This document shows positions 18,741 to 30,800 of a DNA stretch of 64,000 nucleotides, one piece after another. How positions within the stretch are numbered: position 1 is the stretch's first letter; the number at the start of each line of letters is the position of its first letter. Origin of the DNA: Tyto alba (Eukaryota; Chordata; Aves; Strigiformes; Tytonidae). Location: positions 1 to 64,000 of the forward strand of contig NW_024881313.1 in NCBI RefSeq assembly GCF_018691265.1, in the 5' to 3' direction. The position numbers were made by a program, and so were the translations under genes. Under the pieces are notes generated by a model, which worked only from the letters and a program-made list of their open reading frames with translations, made no database searches and was not told the origin of the DNA.

Positions 18741-21700
18741 AAGCAGAAATCGTGTGAGTCCCAGAGTGGAAGGGAGGAAAGGGAAGGCTGCAGGAACCAG
18801 GTAGTTGGGCCTGCAGGGTGAACTGCTGGATGCTCTGGGGAGAAACCAGCAATGAGACTGGGACAAAGAAGAGCTTTAATTCTTACTTTGGATTAAAAAA
18901 AAAAAAATAAAAAAAAAAGGTAACAAGTGACTACACTGTATTTATTTGCTACTCTGTAAACAGCGTTCAGTGACTCACTCCCTTTAGTGCTTTCCTTTAT
19001 CAGTGGTGAAACTACTCTCTCTTGTGAGCAGCTTCTTTCCCTCCTTTTCCTTCAGACTGAGGATTTATATATGGCCATACCAGACAAGAGAAGACAGTGC
19101 AGGACATCTCACTGAGTTCATACCTCAGCTCTGGTTGAGTTATGGTTGGCAAAACTGCAGCTAGCTTGAATGTGTCTGTAGACTCTTCACTGTGCCCTGC
19201 TTGCTTTCCTGCACAGCTGAGAGCACTTCGAAGCTGTGCTAACTCATGTCACTTGGAGTGATTTTCAAAGCCCACTTAACTTATCTGCCCTGTCATAGGT
19301 GTGACCAGCCTGGCACTAATCGTGATGTTCAAGAAATATCAGCCAGTTACACACAGTCCTCTAAATCAGTGAAGAGGAGAAACTTCTTTTCTCATTTTAA
19401 GTAGTTTCTATATGTCTAGAGATGTCTTACAGAAATGGAAATTATACCTGATAAAGTGCCAGCATTAATCCATTTGATGTATTTAAGTGCGCCTGTTTAA
19501 CAGCAACATATCACGTTAATGTAATAATGATGGAATAAGAAATACCATCAGAGGGTTTCAGAAGATTTCTTATCACAAGGAAAAAAAAGGATTTTGACTT
19601 CTCATTTCATTTCTCTGTGAATGAAAACACCTTTGTGATTTACATTATTTACTGTTTACTGTAGTAGAGTCACTACTAAAAATCAAAGTGATTTGCAGAG
19701 CCCTGCCGGTTCTTTTTATATCTCCTTTGCTGACTCAATAAACATCTGACACTCCAGTACTGTAACTAAGTACTGTACTGATTCTGCCCTCATTGAAAAC
19801 ATCTTTCTCAGAGAAAGGAATTGTTCTGCTTCTGCTAAAAATGTGATTTGTCTGGCGAAGCATTTGTAAAAGCTTTTTACCCCCAATGTTACTGCAGCAA
19901 TTGGAAGCAGTTAGGTATGTACATTAACTTGAGAAGCTATGTGAAATCTTCTGATATGCAAATATACTGCTGTATACATGGCAAAGAAGAGCTTTGAGCA
20001 CGCTTACGTGAAACAGAGTTGTGTTAACAAACAATTCCCTTATATGCTATTTTGAAATAAAACTTTGTCCTGAAAAATGATGTGAAGTAAATATTTCAAA
20101 AAGCCTGTGCTGGTAGAGGACTGCTTCTGAATTCAGACCAGCTCTGCCCCAGGCTAGTGCTGTTTCTCCCAATACAGTCACCTTTAAATAAAATAGAGCA
20201 GGAATGAAGCCAAGGAGCCTGGGAAGGTGCAGCAAGGGAAAACACCCTGGTAGCAGCTGGCAAGGACAGGGCATATCACTTCTCAACCATCACCTAGCAG
20301 AATTGAACTGGATGGATACCCCTATGGAAAAAGGTGGCCTTCCAGTCTGAAGAGAACATGTTACATCTGGTCTGTATCTGCTCTTGGATACAAATTCAGG
20401 CAGGGAAGAGACAATGGGAAACCAGAAAGAACAGCCTAACGCAACTCCACTATAGTGTTCTTGGATGCCAGCCACAGGCAAGTCTTCCAGGTAAGCACAG
20501 AACACAAAGGAATTTATGAGCACATAAATCATAGGAGCTGAAGATGGGAAAGGCCACTGGAGGACAAGTCAATGCAAGCCTGTTTTCTACAGGAAATTTC
20601 TCAGTTGACAGTTTTAAGTATTTCAAACAATAAGGCTTTAACTTTCCTCTGGAAGCAATTCAAGGTGGTTAGGCACCTATCTGAACCTTTCAGCATCTTG
20701 ATACATTTCACGGGATTGGCCCTGTGCAGATTCCTAGCAGCTCTTGCTGCAGGTCATTACATTCAGATTTCTTTTTGCTGTTTATTCCAGGCTTATTCTG
20801 CAATGAAGCAAATCCAGAAGTGTAGGTAGTCACTTCAGGCCTGTATACACTGTGGATTTTCCCAGATTTCCTCCCAGGAAAACCAAGTCAACAGGAACAG
20901 TGGCTGTGTAAAGTTCCATGGGTGGACAATCTGGGTTTGTGTTACAGTGAACTGGGAAAATGCATTAATATTATGGAACAAGGAAGCCTGCATGCGCATT
21001 GTTGTGAGATAGCTGCAGTATGTTGCAGTTACACTCTACCATACAGCAGAATGTTCTCTGCATGGTCAGGTCCCTAAGATTTAAACCACTTCCACAAATT
21101 GCTTCTAGAAACTAGGCTGTATTTCAACGATGCAGATTATGTCTTCAGATAGCTTTGCTGGTTTGCACTAGGGCAGCCTGTGCATCAGCAGCTACTCCGT
21201 AACAGATTCCCAAAGATGTAAGAAAGAAAGGACGCACAGAAAGATTGAGGAAACCGCCTCTGCCCCTAGCATCTGAAAGTAAGGCTGCCAGAGCAGGAAC
21301 AGAGACCTGCTTGTGCTTACACTCCACTCTATATTCTCTGTAGAGATGAACAGTCTGTTGGCATTTTGCAATGATTGCGAGGAACTTTAGTGGTTAATTA
21401 TATCCTCTTTCTTGCCTCGCTATCTCCATGCACATTCACAAGTCCTAAAAGTTTACTGTTCAAATGCCTAGGCTCTGGGCCAGGAGTAGTGCCTAGATAG
21501 AATACTGTGAAACATCTCCTCATGTGTCATGATAAAATGTTTGGGGACATAATATATATAAAACTATGAGTGTGTCCGCAAAGTCATGAAATATCATGTG
21601 ATCAGTGCTGTGAGCACTGCAAGTTTGTGATGTCAGAGCAGTCTGACAGCCAAAGTAGGAGAGTAACAGATCTAAACAGCACCCAGCATTCAAGGACTGT

Positions 21701-23440
21701 GTCACCATTAGATGGTGGTACTTTTGAACCTGGTGTGTCAGGGGCTGCAAGGAGGTGGTTGGCCAAAATGTGCAGGTTTGTGCAGTGGGGGAAGTAGGAG
21801 AGTAACATAATGGTCACAAAAGAAGGAAAGGGTGAAAAGCAAGTGAGAGCAGAAGGCTCCCAATGCAGTGATGTGCTTAAAAATTTCCTCTTGCCCTGTG
21901 TTGGTCACTTGCTTTTGGTGTGTGAAAGGGGAAGCTGATGGTATGCCACTGTGGTGTGCCAGGTGAGTCAGGAAGAGGGGAGGACAGTGGTCTGGGGGTG
22001 GGTTATAGTTTAGCCACAGCTGGAGGAAGATGGTTTGTGTTGGCCTATGACTTATTTGAATTGATCACCACTTTTCACCATCCCTTTCACATCAGTCTCA
22101 CCAACATTTAAATAAAAATGTTAATAAAATATAAAGAAGGACACTTTCTGCTGAGGTCCCTTGCCCTGGACTGACAGTCTGTGCATCCGTGCTCGTGCAC
22201 AGCCTGTCCTCTCCATGTGTCTTTCCCTCCTGCGTTACAAAGGGATCCTTGCTTACAAGCAAAGATGCTCCTGGGGCCCAGCCACTGTGGCAACAACCTG
22301 GAACCCTGGCCAGGTGAGGGGAAAAGGGCAATATATTTAGCTAAGATAGAAAGCAGTAAACACATCCAATGTTGAAATGGAAGAAGAAAGGGGCTTACCT
22401 CCTAGCTTCCTCCTGGAATTCTCTGGTTAGGTCTTCCTCACCAGATAACCAACCAGTCCTAAAGTATTCTGCAGTCTTGACTAATCTAGGCAATCATAAT
22501 AAAACATAGTTTAGTAGGAATGACCTATGACAAAACTCCCTCTCACCCATCAGAATTTGTCAGGTAGAACAAACCCTGCCACAGTCTGACTTCTTTCCTC
22601 ACAAAGCACTTCAGCTCCAAGCTCTTGATTGAGAAGTACAAGGTGCCCTGACATGTTCCTTCTCTAACCATTCCTCAGCTGTGGATTTTTGCAATGATCG
22701 CCATATTGTAGTATTTCTTCAGGGCTTCCTGTCTCTCCCCAGGAATCAGGGACACGCAGGATCAGTGGTGGGGTGGTGCATCAGGTAGCACAGTCATGCC
22801 CACAGTGGAGACTTGCTGCCAGTTCCAGCAGTTCACAGTTGCAAACTAGCTGCACTTGAGTGCAAGCCTGCACTGAAACACAGACTTGGCCATCTGGCCA
22901 ACATGATTGCAAATGGGTGGAGGACGCACAGGTACTGATCAGTTTTGGCATGACATGACACAGAGTGGGAGGGCAATTGGAGGCCACACACACCATCAGA
23001 GAAGCATTAATCTTTCTTGCTCACTGTGCACTATTAGTGAGCAGAGCACAGATTGCCTCCAATGTTAATACCCACTGGAAGTTGCGGTGTGTGGGTGCAA
23101 GGCATTTAGGTGAGAATATAGCTGGGCTGGCTGGGAGTCTTGTGTCAACAGGCTCTGGGAGTAATAGCAGGTGTGGGAGTTGGGAGGCATGGGTTTAATT
23201 TCTGTGAGGTTCCTGGGGCAAGGTCCTTTCTCTTGGCCTTTTACCCCGCTCCCTGGCACAAGGATGTCGCAAGTCCTTTGAAGCAGGGCCTGTCCCTTCA
23301 AATGGGTGTGGACACAGTAGGTTGAAGATCTGGTTTGGGTACCTTTATCTGCACACATGTAAAGTTGAACAATCATAGTGAGGTCCTCCCTTGCTTAATT
23401 GTCTACCTTTACTAAACCCTCTGCCTGTGTGTCTGTGTCA
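18741..23440. other. Intergenic DNA, no gene recognised
   Basis: Unique sequence with an A-rich run at about 18894-18918. No exon, LTR or LINE signature seen. Short open frames on both strands overlap each other and have no family resemblance. Confidence 0.45.
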
Positions 23441-24135
23441 CAGTGGTAAAGTGTGGCAGGAAAGGGTTAATTGGTTGGGGGGCAGGGGAGGTTTGCAGGC
23501 AGAAGGGAGGAGCAGGAGAGTATTTCTGTATTAACATGCAGCTGGTTAATGCAGCTGAATAGCCCTCACTCAGCTGTTACCTTTCTCAAAGCCAATGGCA
23601 AATGATGAAAAAACGTGGTAATATCTATTAAGTTTATGGAAGGGGCCTGCTCAGTGGGAGCTTTTCCATCTCACATACAAGTGGTGATTTAGAACAGAGA
23701 AAGATCCCCTCGAGGGGATTTTGTGAACCATGCAATGCTAATTAACTCCATTGTTGTATTTTATTTTGAACATAAGAGTCCCTCTGGGATTGCAGCACTC
23801 TTTCCTCCTGCAATAGATTCCCATTTTGCACCACTGTATAAAATCTCCTTCACAACCCATCAGAAAAAGGGATTAACAATAGGCAGAATCATATGTGTGT
23901 AGTTTTACAAGGTTCTAGGGAGGAATGTGTCTCCCTTCACCTCCCAGATGCTTTCTCAATGGGGGCCATTCTGTACAACCTTGCTTTCACTGTTTCTTTA
24001 ACCTTGAATTAAAAACAAGTGTACATCAGACACTAGGAAGCATCGCCCTTTGATCTTCAGCATATTCAAACCACTTCCAAACATGCTGTTCAGTGGAGTT
24101 TGTTTTAATGGTTGGGTTGTTTGGGCACAAATGCC
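23441..24135. other. Intergenic block with TF-like motifs and a perfect palindrome
   Basis: No coding frame. It contains two CAGCTG E-boxes (~23541 and ~23572), a GCTAATTA homeodomain-type core (~23738), a CATTGTT SOX-like core (~23750) and the palindrome at 23704-23719. The clustering is suggestive of an enhancer, but motif hits of this kind occur by chance. Confidence 0.25.
23704..23719. repeat. Perfect 16-bp palindrome ATCCCCTCGAGGGGAT
   Basis: Both strands read the same through 16 bp, centred on CTCGAG. It could form a cruciform or bind a dimeric factor; no specific factor is claimed. Confidence 0.9.
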
Positions 24136-24228
24136 AAAAAAAAAAAAAAAAAAAAAAACAAAACAAAACAAAACAAACCAACCAACCAACCAAAAAAAAA
24201 AAAAAAAAAAAAAAACAAAAAAAAAAAC
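24136..24228 (+). repeat. A-rich composite simple repeat
   Basis: A23, then (CAAAA)n, then (CCAA)n, then a second A23 run and further A-runs. It is a compound microsatellite. It may be the decayed tail of a retroposed sequence, but no body was recognised upstream. Confidence 0.85.
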
Positions 24229-26721
24229 TAACACCCCAAAAAATCTACAAAAGCCATCAACACCAGGAGTGGAAGCACTGGTGAAAGACTTATTTACTCA
24301 TCTACAGTTCATCCCAAAAGGAAATCAAGGGAATGAAAGCTCCCATCTGTTTGAAGCCCTTACTGTCTTGAGCCAACAATGTTAGGAAGAAACTTGAGTC
24401 CCTCTGTGCTAGATCTGCTCTTCATTTTCTGGAGTTCTGGTGTCCCACTTCATCTTGCCCAGACACCCTCCTCTCTGCTCTGACTATTACAACATAGCAT
24501 CAACTTCATCAAAGTCAGAACAAGGACAAGAGCGAGGAGAAGCAGGTCTTTCAGGTAAATCAAATGGCTTCTTCTTAATTCTCCAACTTCAGCCTCTGGC
24601 CTCCATCAACTCTGAGAAAGCCCAGATTTCCATGTGGTGTCTTGGATATAACGTTTTCTCCACTGCCTTAAGTTTCAGCTCTGCACAAGTGAATATTTAC
24701 AGAGTGTTGATGTCTGTCTTCCTGCGTTAGGCAATTTGGCTGTTTCATGGTAAGAAATATTTAGCAAGCTGTCTCAAGGGAGTGGCTAGTGTACTGGCAT
24801 CAGATTGATGACTTCTGGACAGAACTGGAAGTGCATTGGGAGCTACCTGCCACCAGCTGTAATGGGGATTTTACATGAACTTGACAAACAGGAATAGAGA
24901 TTTGCAAATAAGACACTTTCTCATGTACCTTATAACACTGTAAATTCTTAAGTCTTGATTCTTAATTCGTGCTGGAATACATTTAATTAGAATCTAGGAA
25001 ATATTTGAGTTCTCTGAATGAACAACAGGAAAGACATTTAACAACATCTTTAGGAATGTCAATAACACAAGTAATAGAGGAGCCCAAGCAATGCTGCCTT
25101 GGCACTCAGGCCCCTGGGGGCATGACTCTGGCACCTCCAGGCCCCCACAGAACTGCTGCCCATCAGAGACACTGCCATCCATCAGAGACTCTGCCTCTGC
25201 CCCCGTCTTCACTCAGCTAAGCAGAATACTGGTTATATTAAACAACTTTGTCAGGAATTCAACGGGGATGCTCGTTGAGGCAACAGCCTCTGTGGCATTG
25301 CTACTAGACTGATGAAGTAAAATTTATCACGTAAACCTTCCCATTCTCCCCAGAACATCGCTCACTTACTGCAAACTCCCCTTTTCCTTTCCAAAAGGAG
25401 GAGAATCAATTCCAAAATATTTATACTGCCTCTACCCCACACCTTCCTGCACCACCACGTGGACTTTCCCTTGGAGTAGTGCATTCAGTGATCTCAGCAG
25501 AAGGTGTTCCTAAGACCGCTCTTGTTCAAATACTATGACATTATCTTATGCTGTAGGGTCTTGAGGGCTGTTACTACAAGAGTTGTTGTTGTCTATTACA
25601 ACAGAGGTTTACAGAGCATACTAGCATATATAAAGCAACAAACTGAAAGGACATTCAGAGTAATTCTTTCTGAAAATCCTGCTAAATCTTTTCTGCCTGA
25701 GTGTTACAGGTCCATGTAAATACATCTCTTTTTTCTTTTCTTTGCAGTCCCTTTATAGCAAATGACAGAATTAAAAAGGTAAAACTCAACGGGAGGGACT
25801 TACCATTCTAAACCTCAGTGACCTCAACATCTCACATCTGTAACTCCATAGGTTCCCCAACTCAACATGCAGAGAGGGAAGGGTAAGATCCAGCCCATTT
25901 TTGAGAGGCATTTCCAGTACAGTGTTCTCAGCAGGAGTGCATTTGCCAAATCCTGATGCTTTTTTCACCCTTTAATATATATAGCTACAAGCGAAGATTT
26001 CTGTGAACAGAACAAGCCCACAAGTCATTTTTTCCAGTAATCTCTAAGCTCATCTTCCTTTAGTGCTTGCCGACCACTGGCTTGTTACCATGCGGGCATA
26101 GAGAGTCAGCAAAGGTCCTAATCACACCAGCCAGGATCACCCTCTTCGCCCCCGTGGAGCTCATCGCGTTAGTCCTTGATTGCACTGCTGCAGATAGCCA
26201 TTGCCCTGAGCAGCTTGGACTCGTTTCTGAAAGCTGATAAATATTTTCCTGATGAGTGTGTGATGGGGAACACCAAATGCCACATGAGAAAGCAAGCCCT
26301 TTTATGGCTGCTGAGATCAGAGAGCCAAAGTGTAGTGAAGGTTTTCGGCAGCTACCGAGAACAGATTTTACTTGAAGCAGCTCCTGCTCCTGGTACCATG
26401 GAGGCACTGCTCCCTTCACCCCCTCTCTCCCGGGCTAAGTATAGAAGACACTTGAACTCCCAAAAGTTTCATTCCCACTCCAAGTTTCACAGTGTGGCTC
26501 TCGCTGAGAAATCTCATCTGCGTGCTCTGCCCAGAGAGGTTCCCACAACTCCTCAGGGACTCTGCAAGGGGCTGCACATCCCAGTGTGCAACCTGAAGCC
26601 AGGCCTGCCCATTGCTGGTTTTCTTGCTTCAGCAGCAACGTGGAGATACTTTTGTAGTTTCCATGATATAGATGTTTCATGCCAACATCCGTTTGTCCTC
26701 TGTGACCTATGACTTTCCACA
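24229..26721. other. Intergenic DNA, no gene recognised
   Basis: No exon supported. The longest open stretch outside the provirus on the plus strand (26176-26712) ends just before solo LTR 2 and has no recognisable domain, so it is not annotated as a gene. Confidence 0.45.
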
Positions 26722-26726
26722 CCCTG
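26722..26726. repeat. 5-bp target-site duplication of solo LTR 2
   Basis: CCCTG abuts the LTR on the left and recurs at 27799-27803 on the right; a sixth base does not match. Confidence 0.8.
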
Positions 26727-27798
26727 TGTCGCGGTTTAGGCCTGGTTGACAGCCAACCACAATGCAGCACCTCTCTCTCCCTTCCCCTCTGGCAATGAGA
26801 AGGGACAGAGAGCCAGGCTTGGGGTTCGAGATAAGACTGGGATGGGGGAAAATTCCCCTTTATGATCACGAGCAAAAGGCAGACTCGTTAGAGGAAGAAA
26901 AAAAGAACATACATTTATTACAGACACTAACAATACATAACAGAGTAGGACAGTGAGAAGAATTGCCACATCTTGAGAACACCTTCCCCCCACCCCTCCC
27001 TTCTTCCCGGGCTCAGTTCTGCTCCCGATATCTCTATCTCCTCCCCCAGTGGCACAGGGGCAGGGAATGGGGGGTGCAGTCAGTGCTGCCACTTCTCTTA
27101 TCTTCCGTGAGGGGAGTGTCTGAAACTTGTTCCTCCTGCTCCATCATGGTCCCCCTCTCACAGGAGACAGTCCTCCACAAATTTTCTCCAATATGAGTTC
27201 CTCCCATGGGCCGCACCGTTCCCCACACAGCTCCGTCATGGGTCACTAACTTTCTCCAACTGGATTCTCTCCCATGGCTGCAGCCCTTCCCGAGCTGCTC
27301 CGGCGTGGGACACCCCCGCATGCTGCAATCCTCCCAGCGCTGAATTACAGCAGTGGGGCTACCTTTTCCCATGAGACCCTGGCCTTCTTCGGGCACAGCA
27401 CTTTGATTATTCCAAGCAGGAGCCACGGGCCATAAATCAATGTCTGCTCCACCGTAGATCTTCATGGGTGGCAGGGGGGGCCGCCCTGCCGTCTCACCAC
27501 AGGATACAGGGGGATCTCTGCTCTGGCACACCTCCCCCCTCCTTTCTTCCTCCGTTCCTCCACTGACCTTGGTGTTCACGCAGCCGCAGCAACTCCTCCT
27601 TACCAGTCCAACTGCACGTCACCACATCCCTTCTTAAATACGTTATCGCAGGGGCGCAGCTGATGGGCTCAATTTCCCAAACAGAAGTGGAGCTGATGTG
27701 GAGCTGGGGGAGCTTCGAGAAGCTTCTCATAGGGAGCTGCCCCGATAGCCCCCTCCCCTGCCACCAAAAAAACTCCACCACTCACTCAACCCAGGACA
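26727..27798 (-). mobile_element. Solo LTR 2, same family as solo LTR 1, inverted
   Basis: A 1072-bp LTR reads TGTCGCGG...CCAGGACA on the plus strand, the reverse complement arrangement of solo LTR 1. Over the first ~245 bp of the LTR the two copies differ at roughly 7-8% of positions by eye. On the minus strand a TATTTAAG box (~27640-27633) precedes an AATAAA (26919-26914). It has intact termini and a target duplication, and no internal viral sequence. In the R region a long open frame (27579-27034, minus) is present; in solo LTR 1 the same frame is broken. Confidence 0.87.
26914..26919 (-). terminator. LTR 2 polyadenylation signal AATAAA
   Basis: AATAAA on the minus strand is followed by a T-rich stretch, as in the equivalent position of solo LTR 1. 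Confidence 0.6.
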
Positions 27799-27803
27799 CC
27801 CTG

Positions 27804-30800
27804 ATAGAACAAGTGAGACGCAACTCTACTGCTACTTGAGTGGCTTTCATGTACTGTTAGGATGAGGCTGGAAGAGGGACAGAAGGAAGGGTGGGAGTTG
27901 CTTTCACAGCTGATGAGCTTTCTTCCAGCTGGTTTCTCAGCTTTGCATCACCACATGAACATTTTTCCTCATCGGACAGAAATGAATGGAAGGGTATCTA
28001 GCCCTGCTTATCACAGAGAGCACATGCTACTTGTAAATATTATTTTAGCGTGACCCTGCTCTTCCCTTTCTTGGCCTAATATTTGCAGTGGATAATTCCT
28101 AAAGCCTAAATAACATAAACTTGTGATTGAACATGCTTTTCCTAAGCTAAACTCCACCCTGTTCCAAAGTAATTGCTTCCTCTCAGTGCCCCTTGTTAAA
28201 TCCTCAAGAAGGACAGTACAGAGGTTCAACCTCCAAGTTTTGCAGCCAAACCACAAAGCCCAGCGGTCACCCCCACATGTCTGGGGCCTCCTATATCACA
28301 TGCCAATCCATCCCTCTTCCCTCCTCTGTCCCCCGCTCCACTCCACTGTCACAAGTCATGCCAGGACTTTTCCTGGAGAATAGGGGTCCCCTGCCTGGGG
28401 CTGGCAGCCACACAGAGCTCCTCCAGGTCAGGTCCCTTAACTGTCCAAAATCTGCCGCCCAGCTGCCATCCGCGTGACAGGAGGCAGAGGTGGGTATCAT
28501 GCTGGGATGTATTTCAAAGACAAAGAACCCTTGTTTTAAGTCTGTGGCAATCTTTGTGCAATAACCTTTCTCCCAGAAGATTGGCAATAAAGTTTTTAAA
28601 ATTAATTTGCATAATTAGATCTTTAATTCTTTTTAAATGGAAACCAAAATGGCACTGTTCTCAACAAAAAAAGACTTTCACAAAAGCCAAAGGATTGGTT
28701 GCAAGGTGGAGATGTGTCACTAAGCTGAAATTAAGCCCAGATAAAAGATAATTAGGCAGACTGAACCAAATTATGGTTGGGGATAGAGGGAAAAGTCTGA
28801 AGTAACAGCACAGACTTCAGTAAAGTTACTTTACGCTTGTGTCAGCATAACTGAGACTCAGTCTGCAGTAACTAACTTTTCATCTCTGTGATTAATTAGC
28901 AACCCTTTTAGTTTATGGCTCTTTTTTTATTAAAAAAAAAAATAGATTAATAAACACAGCAGATATTTTTATAACAGCGAGTCAAACATTCCATTTATGT
29001 AAAAGACCAAGATACCATTTGAGTCAATCTGACTGTGATCATTTAATTCAGCGGAAATTTTGGCCCACTGAGATACTATTAGGAGAGCTGTCCATAGAAA
29101 ACCAGACAGAGTTCAGCTAGTGAAAAACTGTTCTCATGTTCTTGTAAATCAGAATCAACATTTCTAAAGCAGTGCCATGTATTTTACCTCCTGCCCATCC
29201 CCAAATTACATGTGCGGCTTTATATGGTGTTTTTACCTTAAAATGAAAAAAGCAGTTTTAGTGGGTACAATCCACCACACTTGTTTGTAAGGAACTGTTT
29301 TTGTTGTTAAAAATATCCAAATGGCAAGGTACAAATATGTTCTACAAGAGAGCTAGATTGTCTCCCCCTGCTTTCAACAATTCATTCTCTAATCAAAGAA
29401 ACTCCATCGGTGTCATCTACTTGCCAGCGTTGTTAGTTATCCAAAGCAGCCTGAATACCAGCTAGAGGCATATGGCCATAACCTCGTTAGACTTTGGTTT
29501 AAACCAGTAGTGAAATAGAAACACCAGAGTTGGGGCGAGCTGGCAGAGTACAAATAGATTTCTGCACCTTGTCAGTCCTCTTGGGTGCTCCATCACTGCT
29601 TGTGCCATGGAAACGCAGCCCAGGCAGCGGAAGCATGCAGGAAGCCCACAGTTAAATTCTGCTCATGGGTACCCCGGTATAAATTCAGAACAACGCCACT
29701 GGGCTTAACTGGGATTTTCACCTGGGCAACCAAAATTCCTGAAGAAGTAAGGCATGGCTGGGCTGTTGCGGACGCTGCCAGGAATAAAGCTGAGTGTAAA
29801 GGTTAGTTGCAAGTACTGTTGCTCAGATCAATTTTATGTAGTTTATAGTTCTCACAGATATCAGTATTGCCCATATTTTTATAGTTGTTCGTTTGGTTTT
29901 GGTTTTGTTTTTTTTTTTTTTTGGTACTTTTTCAAGAATTCTTGTAAGAATAAAAACTGTATTGCTACAAAATAAAAAAAGCCCGTGAAATACGGTGAGA
30001 GCAACACATACCACATCATGGCACCAGGGATGTGATCTGTTTTAAGAAACACATGGCTTTATGTTTAATGAAGAGAGTCTGTTGAAGGATTGCAGACCAG
30101 GAGGGCACAGTAGATTTGTTGTTTTATTAGGTTCTGGGTTATGTACTTCTCCTTTTCCTTGGTATCTAGTAACATATGCCATTCCACTCATAACTGAATG
30201 AGCAGGTGGGAGGAGGCAGAAACAAAGCATTTATGAAGGACTGGAGCATTTTATTTTCTACCTTTTGAGAAAAGTGTTAAGGAAAAAAAAAAAAAAGTGT
30301 CATTTTGTGTAATCTAGAAACAGAAACAGACGGAAAGAGAAATGGAATTTAAGTAGATGGAGGAGAATAATCATTCTCCACAGCACACAGAAGGAATTGT
30401 TAGAAATACATAAAATACACTCACCAATATCCAGTTCATTGAAATCATGCACTTAAGATGCAACAAAACCCCTCCAATATATCAGGGCCAGATCTTGAAA
30501 ATACTTCACTGCCTGCAAGATGAATTGAATGTACTTTCTATCACACATGGGATAATTTGCACTTTATGGGGTCAGGAACTACATGGATATGATCAAGCTG
30601 TACTTTCAGGTACAGCTTTCCATGCTCCATCTTTGGAATTGCCTGGACCTAGTGGTTAAAGAGCAGTGCTGAGGCTGGTGTTTGCTGTCTCCCCTCGTCC
30701 AGCATAACCGTAGGCCACTGCCAGAAGGGTCAATGCCAAATTCTTCTCTAATCCTGTCTGTGTGCAGCAAGGTGTCCCCACCACTTAATTTTGGATTTTG

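Noticed and set aside
23998..24234. Phe-rich open frame on the minus strand
   Set aside because: It is the translation of the A-rich simple repeat at 24136-24228.
26176..26712. 178-codon open frame on the plus strand just before solo LTR 2
   Set aside because: No recognisable domain, no proper start codon, overlaps an antisense frame of similar size, and has no splice or promoter context. Its length is explicable by composition.
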